Of a stretch of DNA of 17,710 bases, positions 6,278-13,427 are shown in pieces. Position 1 is the stretch's first letter. Each line of letters begins with the position of its first letter. The DNA lies in assembly GCA_002428885.1 (NCBI GenBank), contig DIYE01000097.1, positions 1 through 17,710 of the forward strand, read 5' to 3'. Under the pieces are notes generated by a model that made no database searches, was not told the origin of the DNA, and saw nothing but the letters and a program-made list of their open reading frames with translations. The position numbers and the translations under genes are program-made. Source of the stretch: Alphaproteobacteria bacterium UBA6062. GTDB lineage: Bacteria; Pseudomonadota; Alphaproteobacteria; Sneathiellales; Sneathiellaceae.

Positions 6278-7183
6278 TTATCGTCCAATCACTCTTGAAA
6301 GCCAGGTGATCATATCATCAAGCGTCTTTGGCATATGAGACACCCCTTTTGCATCTTTCATCTCGTGATCCCGATCTTTAAGTTCCCAATATGTTAGACG
6401 GCTCTGACCACCCTTTTCAAACAAATCACGGGTAACCCTTGACGCCTCAATCGGCATGGTCCGATCCTCAATACCATGTACAATCAGAACCGGGGCAGTC
6501 GATGCCAGCAGATCATCTGCCAGACGCCGATCCATAATATCCGCCCACCAGTTGAAGGAATTGCCGCCCCAGATAATTTTCTCCCCGGGGTTTTCCCGGA
6601 TCCGCTTGATGTAGCCTTCCGCCCATTCCCGGTCCGCTTCCGGGACAATCGTCGGCACAATTTCGGCCAATGTCTTACCCGTCCCCATGGACAAAAGGAT
6701 CATCGCATCAACGTCCGGTAATCTGCTTCCCAGCACCGCAACAACAGCACCGCCCTCAGAACCACCGAACAGAACGAGCTTCTCTGCCGCCATCTCTCTG
6801 TTTTTTAATTCCTCCAGAACCCTGACAACATCCTCCACCCTCTGGGAAACGGTATGGTGATCAAAGTATCGGTCTGTGCAGTGATCCATCACGTCCTTTG
6901 GATCATCTCCGGGACGCACACCGTATTTTTCCACCGTCAAGACCGTCCATTCAGGAAGCTTTCCAGCCATAAGCGCCATATTCTTATTGACCCTGACGGA
7001 TTGACAGCCGGAACCCTGCCCAAGATAAATCATCTTCTTTGGCTTTTGTTCACCCACATTCGCTAGCGACCAATGAATAACAGTCCCGTCTGGCCTTACT
7101 GTTTCACCATCAATCGTTCGGGCATTGGCGATGGAAGGCAGGATGACAAGCAAGAACGCCATCCAGGAAAACAATGTTGACAT
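6278..7183 (-). CDS. Exported alpha/beta hydrolase
   Basis: A 301-residue protein with signal peptide MSTLFSWMAFLLVILPSIANA followed by an alpha/beta-hydrolase fold. The nucleophile elbow is GGSEGG with Ser142; the acid is probably Asp240 in VHGIEDRTMP and the base His273 in DRDHEM, giving a complete triad in the right order. An oxyanion-side strand reads MIYLGQGSGCQS. The fold resembles esterases and dienelactone-hydrolase or prolyl-oligopeptidase-like enzymes; substrate is unknown and it should act in the periplasm. The frame runs up to 7249, but the signal peptide and a GGGG ribosome site select ATG 7183. The peptidase-like gene follows after 6 bases, so both form one operon divergent from the small-protein group. 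Confidence 0.85.
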   Translation of the reverse strand: MSTLFSWMAFLLVILPSIANARTIDGETVRPDGTVIHWSLANVGEQKPKKMIYLGQGSGCQSVRVNKNMALMAGKLPEWTVLTVEKYGVRPGDDPKDVMDHCTDRYFDHHTVSQRVEDVVRVLEELKNREMAAEKLVLFGGSEGGAVVAVLGSRLPDVDAMILLSMGTGKTLAEIVPTIVPEADREWAEGYIKRIRENPGEKIIWGGNSFNWWADIMDRRLADDLLASTAPVLIVHGIEDRTMPIEASRVTRDLFEKGGQSRLTYWELKDRDHEMKDAKGVSHMPKTLDDMITWLSRVIGR

Positions 7184-7253
7184 GAAGCCCCGATCTTTCC
7201 AAAAAAGCTGACCATTCATAACCAGAAGTATAAAATCTGCTGATCTCAATACA

Positions 7254-7271
7254 ATCCCCCAATCGGGGGAT
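7254..7271. repeat. Perfect C5/G5 inverted repeat in divergent intergenic region
   Basis: ATCCCCC (7254-7260), AATC, GGGGGAT (7265-7271): a 7-bp perfect stem with a 4-base loop, in the 143-base gap between the divergent hydrolase (start 7183) and small secreted protein (start 7327). It is not followed by a T-run on either strand and lies upstream of both starts, so an operator or a 5'-leader hairpin is more likely than a terminator. Binding factor unknown. Confidence 0.5.
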
Positions 7272-7326
7272 GCACAGGCCGGATCAGAAGCGCTATATAG
7301 TCTATGATTGCAGAAGGAGGGTCTTC

Positions 7327-7680
7327 ATGAACCGACATCTAAAACTGTTTCCGGTTTTTCTGTTGATGCTATCTGTCATTGGCGGCACAGCACTGGCGGA
7401 CGAGACACGGATTCATCTTCAGTTGGATGAGGAAAATGTCCGTCTGACGGATTATGGTGTTTATGTCAACGAAGCCAAACTGAAAGAGATGATTACTGAA
7501 AAGGGACATGACCAGGGACTTGCTCTTTCAGATCTGCAAATCCGAAAAACCGTCATGGCTCTCGATAAAACAGCAAAAAGATATAAACCAAGTACGATGA
7601 CATCCTTTGCTCTGACATATGAAGGCATCCTTTACTGTGTTCGCTGGAAAGAAGAAGCGGAGACGGAACAATGTCAGTAA
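7327..7680 (+). CDS. Small secreted protein, function unknown
   Basis: A 117-residue protein with a clear signal peptide (MNRHLKLFPVFLLMLSVIGG, cleavage after TALA) leaving about 93 residues of mature protein with two cysteines near the C-terminus (YCVRW, EQCQ) that could form a disulfide. The frame opens at an ATG at 7270, but ATG 7327 has an ideal GGAGG seven to eight bases upstream and starts the signal peptide, so it is chosen. I do not recognise the family. The last codons overlap the next gene by 10 bases, so the two are translationally coupled. Confidence 0.75.
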   Translation: MNRHLKLFPVFLLMLSVIGGTALADETRIHLQLDEENVRLTDYGVYVNEAKLKEMITEKGHDQGLALSDLQIRKTVMALDKTAKRYKPSTMTSFALTYEGILYCVRWKEEAETEQCQ

Positions 7681-7895
7681 AGCATGACGAAAACCCGTCT
7701 CCTCCCTGGGTCAAATACCCTGATAAGGAGCCTTATTGGGGTGGTTGGAGACAAGGTGAGAGTGAACACTGGCTTCTGAATGTCTGGTTGCCTTTCTGGC
7801 AGAAATTGACCGAAACAGAACAACAAACATTCTTTGAAAACTATCCGCCTCCCAACGATGAGTGGCGCGACCATATTCTAAAGCATTGGCACTGA
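7671..7895 (+). CDS. Small Trp/Pro-rich cytosolic protein, function unknown
   Basis: A 74-residue protein without signal peptide or membrane segment. It is unusually rich in tryptophan (nine) and proline, for example PPWVKYPDKEPYWGGW and HWLLNVWLPFWQ, and ends in KHWH. The start lies inside the end of the upstream secreted-protein gene (10-base overlap), which supports real translation by coupling. No known domain is recognised. Aromatic-rich composition suggests a small binding or structural protein, but that is a guess. Confidence 0.62.
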   Translation: MSVKHDENPSPPWVKYPDKEPYWGGWRQGESEHWLLNVWLPFWQKLTETEQQTFFENYPPPNDEWRDHILKHWH

Positions 7896-7896
7896 T

Positions 7897-7926
7897 TTGA
7901 CACTTGAGAAAGACACGTACGCTAAC
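7897..7926 (+). promoter_or_regulatory. Possible promoter of the 7958 gene
   Basis: A perfect -35 TTGACA (7897-7902) is followed after 18 bases by GCTAAC (7921-7926), a weak -10. It starts directly after the preceding stop codon and is about 30 bases before the ATG at 7958, which has a GAGGGGAG ribosome site. The -35 is good; the -10 is poor, so the call is tentative. Confidence 0.35.
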
Positions 7927-7957
7927 TTAAAGACGTCATCGATAAGAGGGGAGTGAT

Positions 7958-8605
7958 ATGACATTGATATTGAACAAGAGTGTTTCCGGCATGGCGACTG
8001 TCTTGTCATGCTGGGCGGCATCCATGATCATATCGCCCTCTTTGGCCACAGCTGATACCCGGACGATCCAACGCTCTGTCGCACAGAGTTCGGCTGACGG
8101 TGTCTGCCTCCATACCGACCATAAAGTTCGCCATTGCTACCGGATCAGCCGGAACGCCTGCGAGGCCATGGGAAGAGGTTATTCCGAGGACAAGCATAAT
8201 AACACTGATTGGGTTCAAGGCGAAATGTGTCCAGGTGAGGTGGATGCTGCACCGCCGCCGAGTTTCTTTTCAGGTAAATACGAAATGCTGGGCCGCGCTC
8301 CGGGCAGTGACGGCGAAATCCTGCAGGACCGCCTGGAAATGCGGACGGAAAATGACGAGCTTCACCTGAAATCCTGCAAATCCGGAAAAGGTTCCATCAC
8401 TCAACGCGCCATACAGGACGAACATGAAACAGACCTGACCGGAACGCTAGGTGACTGGGCTCTCAATTGTGACTACCAGGTTGACCGGGGCAATTATCCC
8501 AGACTCATCTGTACTATTCCGTCTGGCTCTCCTGAGAAACGTCATGGCCGTGTAACCTTTTGGCCAATTAAGCCGGGAACACCGGATTATGAAGCTGGTT
8601 GCTAA
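7958..8605 (+). CDS. Cysteine-rich secreted protein, function unknown
   Basis: A 215-residue protein with a signal peptide (about residues 1-33, cleavage near ATA/DTR). The mature part has eight cysteines (GVCLHT, RHCYR, NACEA, EMCPG, KSCKS, LNCDY, LICTI and the terminal EAGC), an even number suited to four disulfides in the periplasm or outside. A GKYEMLGRAPGSDGEILQDRLEMR stretch (residues about 107-129) begins the second half and looks like a beta-barrel-type sequence that could resemble lysozyme-inhibitor-like or lipocalin-like folds; I cannot name it. The ATG has a strong GAGGGGAG site about six bases upstream. It is likely the first gene of a two-gene unit with the next frame. Confidence 0.75.
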   Translation: MTLILNKSVSGMATVLSCWAASMIISPSLATADTRTIQRSVAQSSADGVCLHTDHKVRHCYRISRNACEAMGRGYSEDKHNNTDWVQGEMCPGEVDAAPPPSFFSGKYEMLGRAPGSDGEILQDRLEMRTENDELHLKSCKSGKGSITQRAIQDEHETDLTGTLGDWALNCDYQVDRGNYPRLICTIPSGSPEKRHGRVTFWPIKPGTPDYEAGC

Positions 8606-8620
8606 CCCGGTCTTATCTAT

Positions 8621-9070
8621 ATGACTCTTTCAAAGAACCATATTGTTGATCATCTGAAGAATGCTCTTCACCCCAGCCTCTATCCGGAAGAAAAGACGTT
8701 CTCAAATGGCGCATATCTTCTGACAAGACATGACGGCGGAAGATACTGCCTTGCTATCACCCAACGACAGGAGGATATATCTCTCGATCATCGGGTCCGG
8801 GATATCAGGAAACAGGTTCGAAGAGAAACCGGTGCCTGCTGGCTTTTACGGGAAGTGGGACTCAGCATTATAGTGATTTCCTCTTCACCTGAAGACCTGG
8901 ATGAAGACGCCTTGCCTGACGCGGATAAGACCGGCTTACATGCGGTGATCCTTCAAGGCATTCATATCATTGCACCTTCAGGGGAGCATATATTCAATCA
9001 GTCTGCCTGGGGTAAAGTCGGCTTTGGTCTTTCTGATGTTATTTCAGAAACACTGGACCAGGTCCAATAG
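8621..9070 (+). CDS. Uncharacterised cytosolic protein
   Basis: A 149-residue soluble protein with no signal peptide, membrane segment or recognised motif. It has a mixed alpha/beta look: GAYLLTRHDGGRYCLAITQ early, a basic helix DHRVRDIRKQVRRETG in the middle, then strand-like GLSIIVIS and HIIAPSG. It starts 15 bases after the preceding stop and lacks a good ribosome site, so expression may depend on upstream translation. It is convergent with the SDR gene. The function is unknown. Confidence 0.65.
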   Translation: MTLSKNHIVDHLKNALHPSLYPEEKTFSNGAYLLTRHDGGRYCLAITQRQEDISLDHRVRDIRKQVRRETGACWLLREVGLSIIVISSSPEDLDEDALPDADKTGLHAVILQGIHIIAPSGEHIFNQSAWGKVGFGLSDVISETLDQVQ

Positions 9071-9071
9071 C

Positions 9072-9092
9072 GCAAGGAACAAGATACCTTGC
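9072..9092. terminator. Weak hairpin between convergent genes
   Basis: GCAAGG (9072-9077) pairs perfectly with CCTTGC (9087-9092) across a 9-base loop, directly after the stop at 9070 and before the convergent SDR end at 9110. There is no T-run on either side, so it is at best a weak or factor-dependent terminator. Confidence 0.3.
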
Positions 9093-9109
9093 CTAACAGC
9101 ACGCATTGT

Positions 9110-9871
9110 TCAGGTCTCGTCCTGTCGCAACGCAGGCAGTCCAACGCCAGTACTTTCAAAGCCGCCATCGGACGCGACAATCTGGCCGGTTACATAGCTT
9201 GCCTTTTCAGAGCACAAAAAGACGATTACTTCACCAATTTCTTCTTCAGAGCCATACCGGTTCAAAGGGATGGCATCATGATAAGCTGCAATAATATCCG
9301 GTGTGTGAACCACCATCGCCAGCTTGGTCCGTACCGGACCCGGGCAGACGCAATTTGCCCGGATACCATATTCTCCAAGCTCCGCAGCCTGCTGTTTGGT
9401 CAAATGAATAACGCCTGCTTTTGAGGTTCCATAGGCAACCCGCAAGGTAGATGCCCGAAGCCCCGAAATGGAGGCAATATTCACGATTGCTCCCCGGCTT
9501 TCCTTGAGCGCCGGTGTGGCTTCCTGCGACATCAGGAAAACACCATCAAGATTGGTTTCCATAACCCGCCGCCAGCGGACAAAATCCGTTTCTTCAATGG
9601 GGCCGAAATCAGCGACACCTGCATTATTGACCAGGGCATCCAACCTCCCCATTTCCTTAAGCGATTGCGAAAAAACATCTTTTACCGCTTCTGGATCCGA
9701 TACATCAGCCAAAATGGGAACGACATTATCAAGTTCTGATGAAGCTTTCTCCAAGGCGTCGCCATCCCGATCTACCATTGCCACTCGCCAACCCTCCCGA
9801 AGGAAAAGCCGCGTTGTCGCCAATCCAATTCCCCTGGCGCTTCCCGTTACGATCGCTGTCTTCATTGTCAT
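9110..9871 (-). CDS. Short-chain dehydrogenase/reductase (SDR)
   Basis: A 253-residue classical SDR. The nucleotide-binding TGSARGIG lies at residues 9-16, Asp36-Arg37 of MVDRDG after the second strand favours NAD(H) over NADP(H), NNAG follows mid-chain, and the catalytic Ser134, Tyr147 and Lys151 are in NIASISG and YGTSK. The C-terminal YVTGQIVASDGG is usual. It oxidises or reduces an alcohol/ketone of unknown identity in the cytosol. The frame extends to 9907, but the first 12 residues precede the natural MTMKTAIVTG start, and AGAGA sits upstream of ATG 9871. It is divergent from the Rieske oxygenase across 161 bases, suggesting shared control and pathway. Length is normal and no key residue is missing. 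Confidence 0.9.
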   Translation of the reverse strand: MTMKTAIVTGSARGIGLATTRLFLREGWRVAMVDRDGDALEKASSELDNVVPILADVSDPEAVKDVFSQSLKEMGRLDALVNNAGVADFGPIEETDFVRWRRVMETNLDGVFLMSQEATPALKESRGAIVNIASISGLRASTLRVAYGTSKAGVIHLTKQQAAELGEYGIRANCVCPGPVRTKLAMVVHTPDIIAAYHDAIPLNRYGSEEEIGEVIVFLCSEKASYVTGQIVASDGGFESTGVGLPALRQDET

Positions 9872-9909
9872 GCCATGTCTCTTTGCTTCATACAGACTTT
9901 CCTCCAACT

Positions 9910-9936
9910 TTTACCGGTGTTGATCTTCCCGGTAAA
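9910..9936. promoter_or_regulatory. Inverted repeat in SDR/Rieske divergent promoter region
   Basis: TTTACCGG (9910-9917) and CCGGTAAA (9929-9936) form an 8-bp perfect inverted repeat with an 11-base spacer, 39 bases upstream of the SDR start and about 100 bases before the Rieske start. It could be an operator for a dimeric regulator. A TTGACA at 9983-9988 is a possible -35 for the Rieske gene, but no good -10 follows at standard spacing. Confidence 0.4.
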
Positions 9937-10032
9937 GCCTGAAGCGGCATCACTTCTCCCAACAGTATGGACATCGCTGTCTTTGACAAATACCATACGG
10001 ATATTAGAAAAATAAAAAACAAGAGCTAGAAA

Positions 10033-11157
10033 ATGACCACCTTGATGACCGACAACCAGGTTATAAACCGGGTATTTCAACATATTGATGCCAAAACAAC
10101 CGATCTCGGTGAAGAAACCCTGCGTGTAGCGGTTACCGACTATCAGTCGAAAGAACGATTTGACGCAGAAATCGCCCTCTTAAGACGCTTGCCTGTGCCT
10201 TTCTGCCCGTCAGCAGCACTACCGGAAAAGGGATCTTTTATCGCCCGGACCGCTGCTGGTACACCTTTAATTGTTGTCCGCGGTGATGATGGTGTTGTTC
10301 GCGCTTTTCGCAATAGTTGCCGTCATCGCGGCATGGCCGTTGCCAAAGGTTCTGGTTGTGCCCGCGCCTTTGTCTGCCCTTACCATGCCTGGACCTACGG
10401 CCTGGACGGCACTCTCAAACATATTCCGGGAAAGGATGGCTTTCCGGAGACCGATATGGCTGAGCACGGGCTCGTTGAAGTCTCTGCGGAAGAAAAGGGA
10501 GGATTGGTTTTTGTAACCCAGGATAATCCGGTTTCACAGGGAGCTCTGGAAAACCTGCCTGAGATGTTCGATCCTAAACAGGCTTTCTTCAGCCAGAGTG
10601 AATTTACCGACGATGCCAATTGGAAGCTGCTGGCCGAAACCTCCATGGAAGGGTATCACATCAAGCACTTGCATAATAAGACCTTCTATCCTTACGGCCT
10701 CGACAACATCAATATCGTTGAAACATTCGGGCCAAATTCCCGGATTATCTTCCCTTTCAGGCGCATCGAAAAACTCCGCGATATTCCTGAAAAAGACAGA
10801 AGCATCCAGGGAATGGTAACCGATGTCTATCAACTCTTCCCCAATGTTCACGTGACCGTTTTGTCCAACCATTCCCAGCTCATCATTCTGGAACCCATTT
10901 CACCGACCAAAACGAAGTTTGTCATTTATCGCATGCAAAACCTGAAGCCCGATGGATCTCCTATTGATCTTGAAACCGCCGTGAGAGACGCAAATTTCGT
11001 TAAGGATACCGGGCTTGAAGAAGATCGGGACGCAGCGGTCACCATTCAGGAAAATCTGGAAACCGAGGCTAACACCCACTTTACATTCGGTCTGTTCGAA
11101 AAAGCCATTGTACATTTTCACAAAAATCTCTCAAACAATATTAACCGGTTAAATTAA
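10033..11157 (+). CDS. Rieske non-heme iron oxygenase, alpha subunit
   Basis: A 374-residue aromatic-ring-hydroxylase-type alpha subunit. The Rieske 2Fe-2S ligands are Cys96-x-His98 (SCRHRG) and Cys115-x2-His118 (CPYHAW). In the catalytic domain His209 and His214 (GYHIKHLH) and probably Asp331 (EEDRD) hold the mononuclear iron. Glu206 takes the place of the bridging Asp205 of naphthalene dioxygenase; a Glu there is known in carnitine oxygenase CntA and betaine demethylase types. The C-terminal HFHKNL also recalls CntA. The family oxidises aromatics or N-/O-methyl and quaternary amine substrates. The substrate is unknown; a ring dioxygenase is less likely because no beta subunit is present. 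No reductase is in the window, so electrons must come from elsewhere. The ribosome site is weak. Confidence 0.88.
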   Translation: MTTLMTDNQVINRVFQHIDAKTTDLGEETLRVAVTDYQSKERFDAEIALLRRLPVPFCPSAALPEKGSFIARTAAGTPLIVVRGDDGVVRAFRNSCRHRGMAVAKGSGCARAFVCPYHAWTYGLDGTLKHIPGKDGFPETDMAEHGLVEVSAEEKGGLVFVTQDNPVSQGALENLPEMFDPKQAFFSQSEFTDDANWKLLAETSMEGYHIKHLHNKTFYPYGLDNINIVETFGPNSRIIFPFRRIEKLRDIPEKDRSIQGMVTDVYQLFPNVHVTVLSNHSQLIILEPISPTKTKFVIYRMQNLKPDGSPIDLETAVRDANFVKDTGLEEDRDAAVTIQENLETEANTHFTFGLFEKAIVHFHKNLSNNINRLN

Positions 11158-11167
11158 TTAAAAGGAA

Positions 11168-11210
11168 TAAGAATGGAGTATCCTCAGCACATGAGGAGAT
11201 TCCATTCTTA
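11168..11210. terminator. Hairpin between convergent Rieske and LysR genes
   Basis: TAAGAATGGA (11168-11177) pairs perfectly with TCCATTCTTA (11201-11210), and inside it TCCTCA (11181-11186) pairs with TGAGGA (11192-11197) around a GCACA loop, leaving a 3x3 internal loop. It lies 10 bases after the Rieske stop and 15 bases from the convergent LysR stop. On the minus strand it is followed by TTCCTTTTAATT, so it fits a terminator best for lysR and possibly for both genes. Confidence 0.6.
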
Positions 11211-11224
11211 CCCTCGCGCTTATA

Positions 11225-12145
11225 TCAAGGTAACCGTGCACCAGCCCAATGGCCTGCCTCTACCAGTGCGGTAATTTGTTCGACGAGGAGTGCCATGACT
11301 TCCTTTGACGCTAAAGTTGATGGTGTGGTTTTTCCTCTTGCAAGATAGAGGCGCCGCCATAACTGCCGGTCTTTTAACCGGGTAACGGTCAGGCGATTAT
11401 CTTTGACTTCCTGGTGCACCGCATAGAGCGGCAGGAGTGAACAACCATATCCTTTTTCGACCAGTTTTTTGATTGTGTTAAAAGAATCAACTTCGATGGT
11501 CGGCACAATCCTGTCGCCGATCACCGGTAACTCGCCTTCCAGCATAACTCTTAATCCGTGAGACCGGCTGGGCAGGATTAACGGATCTACCGCAAGCTCC
11601 TCGCTGGAGATGGTGCCTGCTCTCTTGCTTGAACAAGGATGTACCGCAACAATCTCTTCCTCCAACATTAAAGAAGAAGAAATAACATCTGTCTGGATAT
11701 CAAGATACAGAACAGCCAGATCAACCTGTCCTTCAGCCAACCAGTCCTTGACGAAACCACTCATGGCATCCGCAATAACCAACCTGATGTCGGGATATGT
11801 CTCCCGGCAGGCGGCAATCAATGGTTCGCTGAGAACGCTGCTGATCGTTCCAGGCAGTCCAATCCGCACTGTACCGTTCGGTTTCTCACCGAAATCCCGA
11901 ACATCCTGCCAGGCTTTCTCAATATCCGACAGAATACGATTTGCTCGTTCATAGAGAAGGGCCCCTGCCTCCGTTGGCATAACACCTTTTGAGCTCCGCA
12001 CAAGCAGCTCTTTCCCGAACGTTTCTTCCAGCCTTTTCATATGCAGGGATAAGGCTGACTGAGCGACATTCAGCTGTCTTGCTGCTTTCGTAAAACTGCC
12101 GGTCTGGATGATCGCCTTAAAATATTTGAGCTTTTTCAGATCCAT
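11225..12145 (-). CDS. LysR-family transcriptional regulator
   Basis: A 306-residue LysR protein. The N-terminal winged helix (MDLKKLKYFKAIIQTGSFTK, AARQLNVAQSALSLHMKRLE) is typical, followed by a linker helix and a two-lobed periplasmic-binding-like effector domain beginning GTVRIGLPG at about residue 92. An in-frame TTG lies 30 bases upstream, but the ATG at 12145 matches the family start. It is divergent from the acyl-CoA dehydrogenase gene across 118 bases with paired LysR-type boxes, so it most likely activates that gene and represses itself. The inducer may be the pathway substrate or an acyl-CoA intermediate, but the sequence does not show this. Confidence 0.92.
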   Translation of the reverse strand: MDLKKLKYFKAIIQTGSFTKAARQLNVAQSALSLHMKRLEETFGKELLVRSSKGVMPTEAGALLYERANRILSDIEKAWQDVRDFGEKPNGTVRIGLPGTISSVLSEPLIAACRETYPDIRLVIADAMSGFVKDWLAEGQVDLAVLYLDIQTDVISSSLMLEEEIVAVHPCSSKRAGTISSEELAVDPLILPSRSHGLRVMLEGELPVIGDRIVPTIEVDSFNTIKKLVEKGYGCSLLPLYAVHQEVKDNRLTVTRLKDRQLWRRLYLARGKTTPSTLASKEVMALLVEQITALVEAGHWAGARLP

Positions 12146-12191
12146 GATTGAGGTCGTTATTCCATCTAAATTCAATATGACTTTATAACAT

Positions 12192-12218
12192 ATTCTATAT
12201 TTGAATTAGATATTCTAA
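12192..12218. promoter_or_regulatory. Tandem LysR-type (T-N11-A) boxes
   Basis: ATTCTATATTTGAAT (12192-12206) contains TTC-N7-GAA, and TTAGATATTCTAA (12206-12218) is a perfect TTAGA-N3-TCTAA palindrome. Both fit the T-N11-A pattern of LysR-type recognition sites and abut each other, about 50-70 bases before the acyl-CoA dehydrogenase start and upstream of the divergent lysR start. A further half-like ATCTAAATTCAA sits near 12165. This is the usual place for a recognition and an activation site. Confidence 0.5.
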
Positions 12219-12263
12219 TGAGATTTAATCAGATTTTCCAGCTGAGAGAAAAAGAGGATACCG

Positions 12264-13427
12264 ATGGCTCATTATTCTGAAGAGGATTTCACCGACATTC
12301 GCGATGCCATCAGGGCTTTATGCGCTGAGTTCCCGGACGAATATCATCGCAAAATCGATGAACAGCGCGGTTATCCTGAAAAGTTTGTGGACGCACTGAC
12401 AAAAGCCGGATGGATGGCGGCCCTCATTCCGGAAGAATATGGCGGCGCTGGACTAGGTCTAACTGAAGCTTCTGTTATCATGGAGGAAATCAATCGTTCT
12501 GGCGGGAATTCCGGTGCCTGCCACGGCCAGATGTATAATATGAATACCCTTCTGCGGCACGGGTCGGAACAGCAAAAGCAGATGTATCTTCCCAAGATTG
12601 CAGCAGGTGAGTTACGCCTGCAATCAATGGGCGTGACCGAACCGACGACCGGCACGGATACGACCAAGATTAAAACAACCGCCGTTCGCAAGGGCGATAA
12701 ATATGTCATCAACGGACAGAAAGTCTGGATCAGTCGGGTACAACATTCTGATCTGATGATCCTGCTCGCGAGAACAACGCCCCTTGCCGAGGTGAAAAAG
12801 AAATCAGAAGGGCTTTCGATTTTTATCGTCGACATCAAAGAGGCCGTGAAATCAGGCATGGAGGTTCGGCCGATCCTCAATATGGTCAATCACGAAACCA
12901 ATGAACTGTTCTTCGATGACCTGGAAATTCCGGCCGAAAATCTGATTGGGGAAGAAGGCCAGGGCTTCAAATATATCCTGACGGGCCTGAATGCGGAAAG
13001 AACACTGATTGCGGCGGAATGTATCGGGGATGGTTACTGGTTCACTGACCGTGTGGTGAATTATGTCAATGAGCGCCAGGTTTTCTCCCGCCCGATCGGA
13101 CAGAACCAGGGGGTGCAGTTTCCCATTGCCGAAGCCTATATCGAAATTGAGGCTGCCAATCTCATGCGCTACAAGGCCTGTGCCCTGTTCGATGCCGGCA
13201 AGCCCTGCGGCGCCGAAGCCAATATGTCGAAATATCTGGCGGCAAAAGCGAGCTGGGAAGCGGCCAATAGCTGTATCCAGTTCCATGGCGGCTTCGGCTT
13301 TGCCTGTGAATATGATGTCGAACGCAAATTCCGGGAAACCCGTCTTTATCAGGTCGCCCCGATTTCAACCAACCTGATCCTCAGCTATGTTGCAGAGCAT
13401 ATCCTGGGTATGCCGAGGTCTTTCTGA
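12264..13427 (+). CDS. Acyl-CoA dehydrogenase family flavoprotein
   Basis: A 387-residue acyl-CoA dehydrogenase with the helical N-domain, the central FAD-contact motif (MGVTEPTTGTD, KVWISR) and C-terminal HGGFGFACEYDVERKFRE. It forms a trans-2 double bond in an acyl-CoA, passing electrons to ETF. In medium-chain enzymes the catalytic Glu lies in YQIYEGT; here that stretch reads YQVAPIST with Pro366 at the Glu position. A Glu at residue 245 (GLNAER) occupies the alternative site used in isovaleryl-CoA and long-chain dehydrogenases, so it is probably the base. AGAGGA lies six bases before the ATG. The stop overlaps the CoA-transferase start (TGATG), so the pair probably acts on one substrate. 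Confidence 0.9.
   Translation: MAHYSEEDFTDIRDAIRALCAEFPDEYHRKIDEQRGYPEKFVDALTKAGWMAALIPEEYGGAGLGLTEASVIMEEINRSGGNSGACHGQMYNMNTLLRHGSEQQKQMYLPKIAAGELRLQSMGVTEPTTGTDTTKIKTTAVRKGDKYVINGQKVWISRVQHSDLMILLARTTPLAEVKKKSEGLSIFIVDIKEAVKSGMEVRPILNMVNHETNELFFDDLEIPAENLIGEEGQGFKYILTGLNAERTLIAAECIGDGYWFTDRVVNYVNERQVFSRPIGQNQGVQFPIAEAYIEIEAANLMRYKACALFDAGKPCGAEANMSKYLAAKASWEAANSCIQFHGGFGFACEYDVERKFRETRLYQVAPISTNLILSYVAEHILGMPRSF

Noticed and set aside
7674..7874. Antisense 66-codon frame opposite the small Trp-rich gene
   Set aside because: No ribosome site or family signal; the plus-strand frame is supported by its 10-base overlap with the upstream gene.
10002..10014. TATT-N5-AATA as LysR box upstream of the Rieske gene
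   Set aside because: Made only of A/T next to an A-run, so the match is expected by chance and does not resemble the 12192-12218 boxes.
12371..13286. Antisense frames of 172 and 144 codons opposite the acyl-CoA dehydrogenase
   Set aside because: Low-complexity shadow translations without ribosome sites or family signal.
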